From contig JAKUCV010000421.1 of the NCBI GenBank assembly GCA_028386065.3, forward strand, positions 22,440-86,439: a stretch of DNA of 64,000 nucleotides, given 5' to 3'. Both the position numbers and the translations under genes were made by a program. Below, one piece after another: positions 34,925-46,717 of this stretch (position 1 is its first letter; every line of letters begins with the position of its first letter). Under the pieces are notes generated by a model that saw nothing but the letters and a program-made list of their open reading frames with translations, made no database searches and was not told where the DNA came from. Source of the stretch: Turnera subulata (lineage: Eukaryota > Streptophyta > Magnoliopsida > Malpighiales > Passifloraceae).

Positions 34925-35068
34925 TTTTTTTTTTTTTCAACTTCTAAAACCTCCCTTTCCCACACAGCAGTTGGATACTACCTTTCCTTAGCTCCAAAAC
35001 CTCTTCCCACACAGCAGTTGGATACTCCCTTTCCTGAACTTTAAAACCTCTTCTCACACAGCAGTTCC
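34925..35068 (+). repeat. 47-bp direct repeats upstream of the ankyrin gene
   Basis: The block with AAAACCTC and CCACACAGCAGTTGGATACT occurs with CACACAGCAG at 34961, 35008 and 35055 (spacing 47 and 47). It sits about 300 bp before the ATG and near the presumed transcription start, so it may be promoter or 5' UTR. Confidence 0.8.
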
Positions 35069-35358
35069 TCAACCCCTGCTTATAGATCAGTATTCAGCCA
35101 TTTCTTGTTTGGAGGTAACAATTAATTTGTTTGATTTGAGATCTTACTAATTGATTGCATACATTTTGAATCCAGGACTTCCTAGCTATAGCACTATTTG
35201 CTTCAAGTAAAATTATTCTTTAGTTATAGGACCAAATAATTAGTCATACTATTTGTTCTTGAACCAAGATATCTATTAATTATAGAGTTTTCGTTAAATT
35301 TGTTGATTGCTCTTACTTATGAATCATTTTGCAGATCAGTTTAACACACCATTTAGGC

Positions 35359-38300
35359 ATGTCAAGACCAGCAACTCGGGTTGTCCCGAATTCAATTATT
35401 GTACTGGAAGACCTAGAAGCTGACACATACGAAAACTGGAAAGCCTGCATGATGACTTACTTGGAGGCTCAAGAACTCTGGGATGTTATTGATCATGATC
35501 CTAATAGCAACTCATATTCAGAAGACGCCGACCGGAATAAAGATTGGAAGAAAAGGAATGCTGCAGCTTTGCTTGCAATTCAAACTTCCTGTGGACCAAA
35601 TATCCTGGCAGTGATTAGGCATATTCGCTCTGCCAAACCCGCTTGGGAAACATTGGCCGATATGAAAGAACAAGAGCAAAAGCAACGTCAAGAACATGAG
35701 CAAAAGCAACGTCAAGAAGAAGAACAAGGTACGTAGGTAGAACCAAATTGGAAATTGGCGAGGTACTAAATGATATATATCTATTGTCGTAGAAAGAAAA
35801 TTCTTGTTTATTAAACTCACCCACCAAAGTTAACTGTGCGACCTGGGTCCATTCCTTAATTAAAGCACTGGTAACCGGATGGGCAACCAACAAACATATT
35901 ATTTTCTACTGCATATGTTTGTGGCTTTATGATACATTTTTACGAACATATATTGTTACTTAATATTCTTACAGGTGCACACTACGAAGATTTACTCCCT
36001 CAAGGCTTGCAATTCTCTGTTGATGATGTTCCCCTGTAAGCTTAGATCTTGCTTTTCTTTCACTCTCAATTGTTTTCCTCACCCTCTCCCTCTCTCTCTA
36101 TCTTCCTCCCCTAACTATTTGATTGATGAAATCACAAGACTCACCCAATGCACAGCGCCAGTATGTGTCTAATAATTTTTTTGTTTTTCTTCCCTAATCC
36201 CCCGACACATCAGAGAGTCACTTATTAATTATAATTCCGAGTAATTGAAATAGTCATTCCGGGATTAATTCATTCTTTTGATGACGGACAGCATGTCAGG
36301 AGAGTGGACGGTAGAGGAATACCAGTCCTGGAGCATCCAAATGAGGGCATATTTGTTAAACAGAGGTTTGTGGGATGAGATCATAGAGGTAACTATTGAA
36401 CCAAATGGTGCCCCCCAAGTGTTTTATTACACATGGAGAGAAAAAAACTTCATTGCCTTGCGCGCAATTCAAGCTTCATTTGGGCCACACTACATACCCG
36501 AGCCAATTAGGAGAGTCACATCTGCCAAAATTGCATGGGATATTTTGGCCACTCTAAACAAACAAAGAGGAATTCCACCAAATGCATCACCTCCTGAGCA
36601 AAGTACTCCTGGTACTTTCCATAGTTAACACATATATATATACATGCTGGAAATGAATACACGTATACGTACACCAAGTTTAACGTTTAATTGGCAGGGA
36701 CTAACAAGCGAAAACAGCAATACTACAGGCGCATACTAGCAGCCATAAACAGCGGAGACTGGGATACTGTAAAAGGCTTGTTGGCCGAAGATCCAACCAC
36801 ATTAACAGCTGCCATCAACGAACAGGGTGAAGCCCCTATCCACGCTGCAATCATGGCAAAACAGTGGAAGATCACTCGGAATTTGATAGAATTAATGTCG
36901 GAAAAAGAGTTGGAAGTGCGAGCATTAGAAGGTGCCACACCGCTTCATTTGGCTGCGTGTACCCAGCAGATTGGGATTATGAAGTGTTTGATTGCAAAGA
37001 ATCAGAAGCTGGTGCAACTTGCAAGTGAAGCAGAACCAAGATATCCGGTGACACTGGGATGTGCAGCAGGCCAGAGGGAGACCACTCGCTATTGTTATAC
37101 TTGCACTCCCATTCAACTGCTATATCCAGAATGTGGGAATGATGGATCTCTTTTGTTCCAAATCTCTATTTACAACGAATGGTTTGGTAAGCTTTTGTAT
37201 TTATTGATTCTCTTTCCTTTTCCCCTCAGGAAATTGGGCATATAATTATTTAGGAAGAAGAGCATTTTGGTGTTCATGTAACAAAATGTAACTATCTTAA
37301 AGTGTGGAATTAATTTTTGTTATATTGGCCTGCAGATATTGCTCTGGACCTTCTTCAGAAGTGCCCGCCTCTGAGCTTTGGCCTACCAGGACAGATGGTG
37401 AGCCCCTTAACTATCTTGGCTGAGAAAGCTTCAGCATTCTACAGTGGGTGTCAACTTTGGTTTTGGAGCAGATGGATCTATTCCCGTCAGTATATTATTC
37501 ACCTCTTCTCTGTTGCCTTTAGTTCCTGTCTCACACGTTAATGTTTCCTTTCTTTTATGTACTTAAAACAAAAAAAAAAAAAAACTTATTAACGTTCAAA
37601 GCTATTCCTGAAATGAAAGGTATACCCATGCAAGGACCTACCCATTCTCAGCATACCCAGAGTTATTCTGTACCCAGACTAGGTACGTACGCAGGCACTT
37701 ATAATATATTTCTGATTACATCACACTAAGCATAATTAGTTAAGTGACTAGACCATCTGCACCTGCACAGGATCGAGCAAATGGTATTATCTAGCCTCTC
37801 ATGGTCTCTATTTCCTTGGTAAGGCTAATCATATTCCCTTCCATACATAATAGATCATCAACCAAGTTAATTGCTGTCTTGTCTCAAAAACAAAATAATT
37901 TGACCATCAATGCTTTCGATACAACTTTGTTTCCTTCTCCAAAAAATAATTAATTTTGCATCCCTCACGGGATTTCTTCTGGAAAAATAGGAATTAGAAA
38001 AATACTGGAGATGAAGTCAAACCACGCTTATGCTATGGCCATTGTAGCCATTTTGTGCAAAGAAATATCAACTGGGGATCATTTCGACGAACGAGTAAAA
38101 GAAGTGGAAAATTTATTGTTTTCAGCCGCGGAGAATGGTACAAAAGAGATCATCATTGAAATTTTGGAAGCTTATCCTGATGTTATATATGCCTCAGATT
38201 CTGAAGGGAGAAAGTTAATAATGACTGCAATAGTGTTTCGTCAGGAGAAGATTTTTAGTCTTTTGCTAGGGAGTAAATATGCGAAGCTTGCTTTCCATTT

Positions 38301-39168
38301 TGACACTGATAAAGATGGAAATAACATGCTCCATTTGGCCGGCCTGCCACCACCGCCACAACAACTTGCTAAAATATCTGGTGCAGCTTTACAAATGCAA
38401 AGAGAATTACAGTGGTTTAAGGTGAATTTCTTCCCTTAATTAGCATTTGATCCATTATATTTTGAGAATTTCCTTTCACAAAACTAAATTAAACAGGAAG
38501 TGGAGAGCGTCATGACAACAAAATATGCTCAAGTCGCCAACTCCAATGGTGACACACCTCGCCAACTGTTTTCAAAAAATCACAAGCAGCTAAAGGATGA
38601 AGGGGAGCAATGGATGAAAGGGACTGCAAGTTCAAGTACAGTAGTAGGTGCTCTTATTATTACCATTATGTTCACCGCAGCATTCACTGTTCCAGGAGGC
38701 AATGTTCAGGAGACTGGCCTTCCTATATTCCGGCAAAGCAAAACTTTTCTAATTTTTATAATCTCTGATGCAATCTCTCTATTCAGTTCCTCCACTTCAG
38801 TTATGATGTTTTTGGGGATCCTCACATCTCGCTATGCAGAGGATGATTTCCTCAAATCATTGCCCACAAAGTTGATTCTTGGTCTTTCCAGCCTTTTCCT
38901 CTCTATTGTAGCTATGATGATAGCATTTTCTGCTACACTCATAATCATGCTCCATGGAAGACTCTCTGTAATCATTCCTGTAGTGTTGCTGGCTGGTGTC
39001 CCAATTTTTTTGTTCGCTAGGCTGCAATTTCCTCTATTGGTTGAGATATTCATGTCAACTTACTTTGGATATTTTAGGAGGAACAAGATACAAGAAGCCT
39101 TCCTATCAAGACGTAATAGATTTGTAAATTCATGGCGACAACTTTGGTTGAGAGTTAAGAATATATAG
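35359..39168 (+). CDS. Ankyrin repeat-PGG membrane protein with two N-terminal gag-like domains
   Basis: Nine coding exons, all with GT/AG borders and all in frame: 35359-35728, 35975-36035, 36292-36611, 36698-37186, 37336-37485, 37602-37682, 37771-37818, 37991-38421, 38497-39168. They total 2622 bp (873 residues plus stop). Residues ~13-110 (LEADTYENWKACMMTYLEAQ, LWDVI, AWETLADM) and ~146-235 (WTVEEYQSWSIQMRAYLL, LWDEI, AWDILATL) are two DUF4219/UBN2-like copia-gag domains. A K/Q/E-rich coil links them. Residues ~262-370 hold ankyrin repeats (EAPIHAAIMAKQW, GATPLHLAACTQQ). Residues ~690-850 are a PGG domain (WMKGTASSSTVVGALIITIM, TVPGG) with four likely membrane segments. The family includes ITN1/ACD6-like plasma-membrane proteins in stress or immune signalling; the exact role here is unknown. 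A 5' UTR intron (about 35117-35334) is likely, since AG precedes the ATG exon. Confidence 0.88.
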
Positions 39169-39484
39169 TCATTGAAAAGAAGTGTTGAGCACACAATAAT
39201 TTTATATTGTTTCATTATTTTGTATTTGAAAGCATTGTATGAAATATAGTTTGAGTGTATTTTGCTTCGATAATATTGCCTACACATATTTGCATAAGCT
39301 TGTTATAATATCTTTTTAACCAATTAAAGTGGCTAATCCTTTATGTCCTATCACAGAATTGGCAAAATAGGTTTGTATAAGACAACTCCACACGAGCCCG
39401 ATACGAAATTAATAGGTATGGATCATAGATTTTCAGTCTGTTTAGTTAAACAAGTAAAAAAATAGGACTCGAAAATTAGCACGT

Positions 39485-39665
39485 CAGCAAGGCGGATCTA
39501 AGGGAGAGCAAGGGCGTCTGGCCCCCTAGAATCCTAATTTATATATATATGGTAATAGTATTTCATGAACCACACAGTAGTTCAATGGTTAGCTTCTTAT
39601 TGTATACTTGGCTGGTTAGGGGATTCAGTCTTGGCATGGGTTTCCTTTCTTTAAATTTTTTCCTC
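39485..39665. mobile_element. hAT-type MITE, copy 3, truncated
   Basis: Begins CAGCAAGGCGGATCTAAGG like copies 1 and 2, with A-box-like TAGTTCAATGG and a weak B-box-like GGATTCAGTC. The right half with the GGATCCGCCCTG end is missing, so the right limit is approximate. Just downstream of the ankyrin gene. Confidence 0.7.
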
Positions 39666-39763
39666 TCCTGTCTAGGTTTGCCTGCTAACTTGATAGGAAC
39701 CTGATTTTGAAAGATCTTATAAAAGGTCCGGGCCAGTCCAAACCAATACAAAAAGAGCCACAA

Positions 39764-40260
39764 TGTTATAAAATGAAGGGAGGAATTCATTCTTTGATTT
39801 AATAATACAAACTTGATCAAACTTTATCTAGGTAACAATACAAATTTGTGGAACTAATATACCTTTAATAATAATAATAGAAGGAGATTAATTAAAGGTG
39901 AAGGGAGATTAGGGAGAGAGGTATTTGATGTATAGAAATGGGAAGAGAGTAAGCTTAAGATGGGAAAATGAAAGGTGTAAGTGTGTATAGAAATGAAGGG
40001 GGTATTTATAGATAAAAAAGGAAGGATAAAAATAAATGAGTATAATTAGTTTAATAAAATAAAATCAAAAGGATATTAGGTGGAGGAAGATGGTGTTAAG
40101 ATTAGGACAAAGGGAATTATGGAGAGTAAATGACCAAAGGGATGAATCCAATTGGATGTTAGGTTTAGGAATAAAATATTTACTGGGGGTAAATTCGGGT
40201 ATAGTAAAATGAGTTTTTGTGAATGGTGATAATGACATTCACCATTATTTATTTACAACA
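39764..40260 (-). repeat. 3' LTR of copia element (497 bp)
   Basis: Pair of 45381-45816; contains sequence missing from its partner (about 60 bp, including around 40140-40200). Confidence 0.88.
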
Positions 40261-40611
40261 CTCCCCCTTGAATGTCATTGTACTTTGGGTAGAATACGCT
40301 TTGGGAAGAACTGCCTCGTTAAAAACCTTACCAAGAAAAATCCAGTGGGATAAAAACTTGGTGAAGGAAAAAAGAGTGCAGTGCGTATTCTACTCGCCCT
40401 CATCTTGGCCTCCCTTGATGTCTCGAAGTCGTCGCATGTCAATTTTCCTTATCAAGTTCTCAAAAGTTAAAGTAGGTAGTGATTTTGTAAATAGGTCTGC
40501 CAAATTGTCACTTGAGCGAATTTGTTGAACACAAATATCACCAATCTTCTGAAGATCAGGAGTGAAAAAGAATTTTGGTGATATATATTTTGTTCGGTCG
40601 CTTTTGATGTA

Positions 40612-42476
40612 TCATTCCTTCAATTGGGTAATGCAGGCGGTGTTATATTTATAAATGGTTGTTGGAATGCCTTTCCCACTATCCAATCCACAAGAATCTC
40701 GAATATGTTGTGTCATTGATCTTAGCCAAATACACTCTCGACTGGCTTCATGTATGGCTACAATTTCTGCATTATTTGAAGAGATGGCAACAATAGTTTG
40801 CTTTGTGGATCGCCACGATATAGCAGTTCCTCCATAGGTAAACAAGTAGCCTATTTGTGACAGAGCTTTATATGGATCAGACAAATAACCTGCATCTGCG
40901 TAACCAATTAGATCGTTTTAGACCCGGATGAATAAAATAATCCCATATCCATTGTACCCCGAAGATATCGAAATATTTGTTTTATCCCATTCCAATATCT
41001 GCGAGTTGGGGCAGAACTATATCTTGCTAATAAACTGACAGTAAAAGATATATCAAGTATTGTATTAGTAGCAAGATACATTAAGCCCCAATCGCGGTGA
41101 GATATGGTACTTCCGGACCAAGAATCTCTTCATTATCTTCTTGAGGTCTAAATATATCTTTCTTTTGATTAAGCGACCTCACAACCATCGGGGTACTTAT
41201 TGGATGCGCTTTGTCCATATAAAATTTTTTCAATACCCTCTCGGTATAATATTTCTGGTGGACAAAGATCCCATTTTCTAAATGGGCAATTTGAAGACCT
41301 AGACAGAGTTTTGTCTTTCCAATGTCTTTCATCTCAAATTCTTTCTTCAAACAAGGCACGGCTTTGGAGACTTCTTCAGAAATCCCAATAATATTTAAAT
41401 CATCAACGTAAATAACAATTATGACATATTCACGCATGGACATTTTAATTAAAAAATGTGGACATACTAAATCTTTTTTGTAGCCTTCTCTTACCAAGTA
41501 TTCACTGAGACAATTATACTACATACGTCCAGATTGCTTCAAGCCATATAAGGACATTTTCAATTTGATTGAGTATATATCCCGAGAATTAGTTGCTTTG
41601 GGCGACTTGAGTGCTTCTGAGACTTATATATCATGGCTTATAGGTCCATAGAGATACGCTGTAACAACATTCATTAGACGCATTTCTAATTTTTCATGTC
41701 CTGCCATACTAATTTGGTACCGAAAAGTTATTGCATCCACCATAGGGGAGTATGTCTCCTCATAATCAATACTAGGTCATTGGGTAAAACCTTATGCGAT
41801 AAGACGTGCTTTTGCTATTTCATTTTCCTCATTTCTTTTCTGCACAAATACCCATATGTAACCGACCGGTTTTACAGCATCAGGTGTTGAGACTATAGGC
41901 CCAAAAACTTCTCGCTTCATGAGCGAGTTTAACTCAGTCTTAATTGTGTCTCTCCATTTTGGCCAATCATTTCTACGCCAGTATTCATTAATTGATTTAG
42001 GCTCATGATCCTCATTTCCTTCCATAATATTCAGCGCTACAGTATAAGCAAATATTTCGTCGATGGTTATTATACGTCGGTTCCATCTTCTTCCTGACAT
42101 AATATAGTTGATTGAGATCTCATCATTGACTTATTTTTGGTACCTGAGTTACTTCTGGAACATTACAGTTTATGTTAGGAACCTTTTCCAGAGGATTATC
42201 CTCTTCTTGAGGATTTTCAATTTGAACCTCTGTAGGAGATTTTATTATCTCGTTAGGGCCTTCTTGTATCTTTGCACCTTTACTCTGTCGAGAATTTTTA
42301 TCTTTAGAACCGAGTGGTCTTCCACGCTTCTGGCGTACTTTAGATTCATTTTCAATCTTTGTTTGTCCTTCGGGGATATCAATTCTAGTAGGAGCATCTG
42401 CAGCTGGTACATGAGATTCGGTCACTCTATTGATATCAGTAAATGCATCTAGCAATTGATTTGCTATACTTTGCAA
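40612..42476 (-). pseudogene. Copia RT-RNase H, frameshifted
   Basis: Minus strand. 42476-42123 is the acidic linker after integrase (VRQKRGRPLGSKDKN). 42100-41792 is the RT N-terminus (EYWRRNDWPKWRDTI, PVGYIWVFVQKRN, IAKARLIA). 41497-41081 has the catalytic IVIYVDDLNIIG and CLKKEFEMKDIGKTKLCLG. 40884-40612 is RNase H (GGTAISWRSTKQTIVAISS, ECIWLRSM). Stops and frame changes separate the blocks, so the copy is not functional. Confidence 0.88.
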
Positions 42477-42662
42477 ATGAATTATCTTTTGAACTTCAAG
42501 TTCACACTGATTTGTTCGAGAATCAAGGCTTGATAATGATATAGCATTCCATTTAATTTCTTTATCCAGCTGCTTATTTTCTCTCCATAATGTTGGATAA
42601 ATATTTTCATCAAAATGACAATCAGCAAACCTTGCTGTAAATAAATCTCCAGTTGTTGGTTC

Positions 42663-44100
42663 CTAATATTTTTTAATTGATGGAGATTCATATCCAACAT
42701 ATATTCCCAATCTTCTTTCAGGACGCATTTTTTTTCGTTGTGGTGGAGCAATTGGCACATATACTGCACAACCAAAGGTCCAAAGATGGGAACTATTAGG
42801 TTTGTGACCATGAACCAATTGCATAGGGGATAGCTTATGATAACTCGTTGGCCTGATGCGCACAAGTCCTGCTGCATGCAAAATAGCATGTCCCCAAATA
42901 GTAACGGGGAGTTTACACCTTATCAATAAAGGTCTAGCAATCAATTGGAGGCGTTTAATTAACGATTCTACAAGACCGCTTTGGGTATAAACATGAGCTA
43001 CATGATGTTTAACCACAATTCCAATTAACATACAATAGTCATTAAATGCCTTAGCGGTAAATTCAGCAAAATTATCATGACATATAGTTTTTATTGTATG
43101 ATTAGGGAAGTGTGCCCGCAATTTGATCAATTTTGATAATAAGCGCGCAAACGCCAAATTGCGTGAGGACAATAGGCACACATGGGACCATCTAGATGAT
43201 GCATCAATTAAAACCATAAAATATCTAAATGGTCCACATGGTGGATGTATAGGTCCATAAATATCCCCCTGAATTCTTTTGAAAAATGATGGTGGTTTTG
43301 AACCAACCTTATCATATGAAAGCCAGATAATTAATTTTCCTTTCGAACAAGCAGCACATGAAAATTCATTAGATTGAAAAATCTTCTGGTTTTTCAATGA
43401 ATGTCCAAATGAATTTTCAATAATTCTACGCATCATTATTGATCCGGGATGGCTCAACCGGTCATGCCAAATTTTTAACTCATTAGTCAGCTTCAGGCTG
43501 GTGCCAGCTTCTGACTGGGTATAATAACTTTCAATGACTCGAATATTTGTGTAGTACAAATCCAGAAGATAATACGGGTAATTTTTCCACACCTTGTTTG
43601 TTACCTGTGGTGGTAACTTTTGTAATGTAGAGATATTCAACATCTCTTTCATTCATTGTCTCAATATGATATCCATTTAAATGGATATCCTTGAAACTCG
43701 ACAAATTTGTTTGAGACTTTGAAGAGAACAAAGTATTTTCAATGATTATCTTTGTTCCCATTAGTAGTAATATTTGAGCTCTTCCGGAGCCTTCAATTAT
43801 TTTTATACTACCAGAAATTGTACTAACATATGCTTTTCCAAATTTCAAACTAAGGAAATATTTCCGTTTATTAAATACGGAATGAGCAGTTGCTCTGTCT
43901 GCTAGACAGATCTCTGAGTCATTATTCTTGGAACCATACAGCTGAATATCCATATCTTCATAAAAGAAAATAAAACATGCATAAGAAAATAATACTGAAC
44001 TGAAATTTATTCTAAATTTAAAGGAAGATTTTATAACATTAATAGAAATAAACAACATATAAGAACATAAATGTAAAATACAAAAAAAAACTGGAAACAT
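42663..44100 (-). pseudogene. Copia protease-integrase region, frameshifted
   Basis: 44100-43531 is the protease to pre-integrase stretch (CLADRATAHSVF, the usual place of the LADxxTTHTI protease-flank motif; HLNGYHIETM). 43652-42663 continues with the GAG-pre-integrase zinc-binding block (HDRLSHPGSIMMRRI, CAACSKGK) and the integrase core (GDIYGPIHPPCGPFRYFMVL, IDASSRW, VKHHVAHVYTQSGLVES). The two frames overlap through a frameshift near 43550-43640. Ends in integrase C-terminal sequence (GIYVGYES). Confidence 0.88.
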
Positions 44101-44204
44101 ACTTATTCTTGCTTCATTTTATTCCTTGCTTCTCCTGGATAATCAAGATAATCATCAATATCAAAATATGAGTCGGACTGGAAAGCAGCATCTTGGTCAT
44201 CATC

Positions 44205-45114
44205 TTAAACAAAATTTATTTCAACAGCCTTATTTTTGGCTTTCAAAGATGATTGATAAAGTTCCACCAAGTGCTTTGCTGTACAACATGTTCGTGACCA
44301 GTGCCTCGTCATGCCACATCGATAGCAAGTTGTCACAGGATTTTTCATGTCCTGATGTTTGCCATCATTCACATGTTTTGCTTTTGCTTTGTTATTTTTA
44401 TTAATATTGCGGTCACGATAATTAAAGTGGTTCCTTCCACGTCCACGTCCACGTCCACGTCCACGCCCACGTCCCCGGCCACGACCAAAATTATCATGTA
44501 TTGCTGCATTCGCTTCCCGAAATGGAGCAGAAGCTGTGGGGCAAGACTCATGATTTTTCATCAATGGCTCATTATTTTGTTCAGCCACCAAGAGGAAAGA
44601 AATCAAATCAGAATATTTAGTGATACCTTTTTCATGTTACTGCTGCTGGAGGAGCACATTGGATGCATGAAAGGTGGAGAATATTTTTTTTTAACGTATC
44701 AACATCAATAATATTTTCTCCACACAGTTTCAACTAAGAGCTAATTCGAAACACAGGTGAATTATATTCATGCCCAGATTTAAAATCTTCCAATCTCAGA
44801 AGTATCCACTCATAACGAGCTTTTCGGAGTATGAACATCTTCAGGTGATCATACCTTTCCTTCAAATTATTCCAAAGATCTGCTGGATCTTTGACTGTTA
44901 GATACTCAGTCTTTAGACTGTTATGAAGATGATGCCGAAGAAAGATTATGCCTTCTGTCTTATCTTGACTACATACATCTTCATCTTGAGGGGATTTTAT
45001 GGTATATCCCAGGCCTTGAGCATCTAAATGTATTTCAACATCTAGTCTCCATGATAGATAATTTTTTTCGGAAATATTTAGGGCCTCGAACTCAAGTTTT
45101 GTAAGGTTTGTCAT
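44205..45114 (-). pseudogene. Copia gag, broken in two frames
   Basis: 45114-44734 starts MTNLTKLEFEALNISEKNYL and has LDVEIHLDAQGLGYTI, LKERYDHLKMFIL. 44606-44205 carries an RG-rich run (nine RG dipeptides from CCACGT repeats at about 44443-44485) and a zinc knuckle CYRCGMTRHWSRTC. Gag binds and packages element RNA. A frameshift and a missing segment separate the halves (about 44610-44730). Confidence 0.88.
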
Positions 45115-45380
45115 TATTACAGTATAGAAATAATAACAAAATATAAAAAAATATAAAGAGAAATAATAAAAAGAAATTATATAGTATATGCGCTTACTCG
45201 ATAAATCTTTCAGTAATATTAGTAGAATAATAATATAAAGTATGTAATATATATATGCTTACTCGATAAATCTTTCAGCTATATAAATACTATATATGTA
45301 TAATAGAAATGATTAAAGTAGTAATAAGAAAATATTTGGAAATGATTACCTTGATAAGGTAGAGACTCGTGCTGATAACG

Positions 45381-45816
45381 TGTTATAAAATGAAGGGAGG
45401 AAATCACTCTTTGATTGAATAATACAAACTTGATCAAACTTGATCAAGGTAATAATACAACTTTGTGGAAGTAATACACCTTTAATAATAATAATAAAAG
45501 GAGATTAGTTAAAGGTGGAGGAAGATTACGAGAGAGGTATTTGATGTATGGAAATGAAAAAAGGTGTAAGTGTGTATGGAAATAATGGGGGTATTTATAG
45601 GTAAAAATATGAGGATAAAAATAAATGAGTATAATTAGTTTAAAAAGGTAAAATCAAAAGGATATTAAGTAAAGGAAGATGGTGTTAAGATTAGGACAAA
45701 GGGAATTATGGAGAGTAAATGGCCAAAGGGATGAATCCAATTAGATAAATTCGGGTTCGGTAAAATAAGTTTTATTAGATAGTAATAATGACATTCACCA
45801 TTATTTATTTACAACA
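45381..45816 (-). repeat. 5' LTR of copia element (436 bp)
   Basis: Pair of 39764-40260. The next stretch to about 46290 has no gene; it contains a GACGGATTTTGTGACGG-type repeat near 46015-46030. Confidence 0.88.
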
Positions 45817-46299
45817 CTGAAGCAATTTTTTATTTTTTTACTTTCTTTCTCCATGCTTGCCTTTTTTTTGGTTATTTCATTTCTTTTCTTGTCGTTTTTC
45901 CCTTTTCCCCTCATTTTTACTCCTTCAATCAGATTGTATATAACTAAAATGCAACTTTTTACTAACAAATTTTGTAAAGAATTTCTAACAAAATCTATTA
46001 GTAACATGCGTTTGTGACGGATTTTGTGACGGAAGCCGTCTCTTTGTTAGACCCTTCGTTGCACATCTCTTTGTGAGGGAAAGTGTGAAGGATCATTTTT
46101 TGCAACGGATTTGACAACGGGCATACCATTTCTATATCTTCCCTGCTTGAGTACAGTTACCGAACTAATTCAGTGGACCTGTTGTTAATTATACAAGTCT
46201 ATCACACTACCCAAGTTGGGTGGAAGACAGAAAGAGTAGATTAGACTACCCAAGTCTATTACATGAGACATATACACAATAGCATTTAATTCAAATGCA
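45817..46299. other. Gene-free stretch
   Basis: T-rich start (45820-45900), then sequence with no recognisable coding or transposon end. TGTGACGG occurs twice at 46013-46033. Confidence 0.4.
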
Positions 46300-46717
46300 C
46301 GGTACAGAAGAATATCGTAGCAGGACAAGATATTTAATTTCGACAAAAAAAAGGACATGATATTTAATAATGGAGGGATATGGGTGCGTTTTTTTTTTTT
46401 TCTTTTTTTCCCCGAGTGTTACTATGTTATGCCCGTCTAAGTGATTTTTTACCACCTTAACGCGAGGGAAGAGATTATTTAGGAGACTGTCGGCTGGGAT
46501 TCTTAGTGTGACAACAAAACAAGAAGAAATGATTACTTGAGACCGTCGGCTGCGTACGTTGCATCAATAATTGAGTTTGAGTCTTCCCTCCATCGTGGAA
46601 TTCAAGATGAAAGAGCCAAGGAATACAGGAACGTGATGATGAAAAGGTACAAGAGTTATAGGTAAGTGCAGAGAATTAGATGGAAAACTGATGTGAAAGA
46701 AGTCTGCATATATAGGA
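46300..46717. repeat. Duplicated host segment, copy 2 (left part)
   Basis: Matches 26225-26617; the match resumes at 49158-49270 on the other side of the LINE insertion. Copy 1 shows the empty LINE target as TATATAGGAGTAAAAACAAA, so about 8 bp of target were lost here. A TATATAGGA motif at 46709-46717 is cut by the LINE. Confidence 0.8.

Larger units (their letters stand above)
39764..45816 (-). mobile_element. Ty1/copia element, 6.05 kb, minus strand
   Basis: LTRs 39764-40260 (497 bp) and 45381-45816 (436 bp) start TGTTATAAAATGAAGGG and end TTTACAACA. Purine tract AAGGGGGAG beside the left LTR and CGTTATCAGCACGAG beside the right LTR give a minus orientation. Order: gag (45114-44205), protease, integrase (43652-42663), RT (42100-41081), RNase H (40884-40612). 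Each is interrupted. The flanking pentamers CACAA and CTGAA do not match. Same family as 26814-32792. Confidence 0.88.

Noticed and set aside
36691..37245. Separate short ankyrin gene starting at 36691
   Set aside because: The open start is an intron-end artefact; exon phases join this block in frame to upstream and downstream exons.
44301..44711. Plus-strand 136-codon frame with Ser/Thr repeats
   Set aside because: Antisense shadow of the RG-rich gag on the minus strand.
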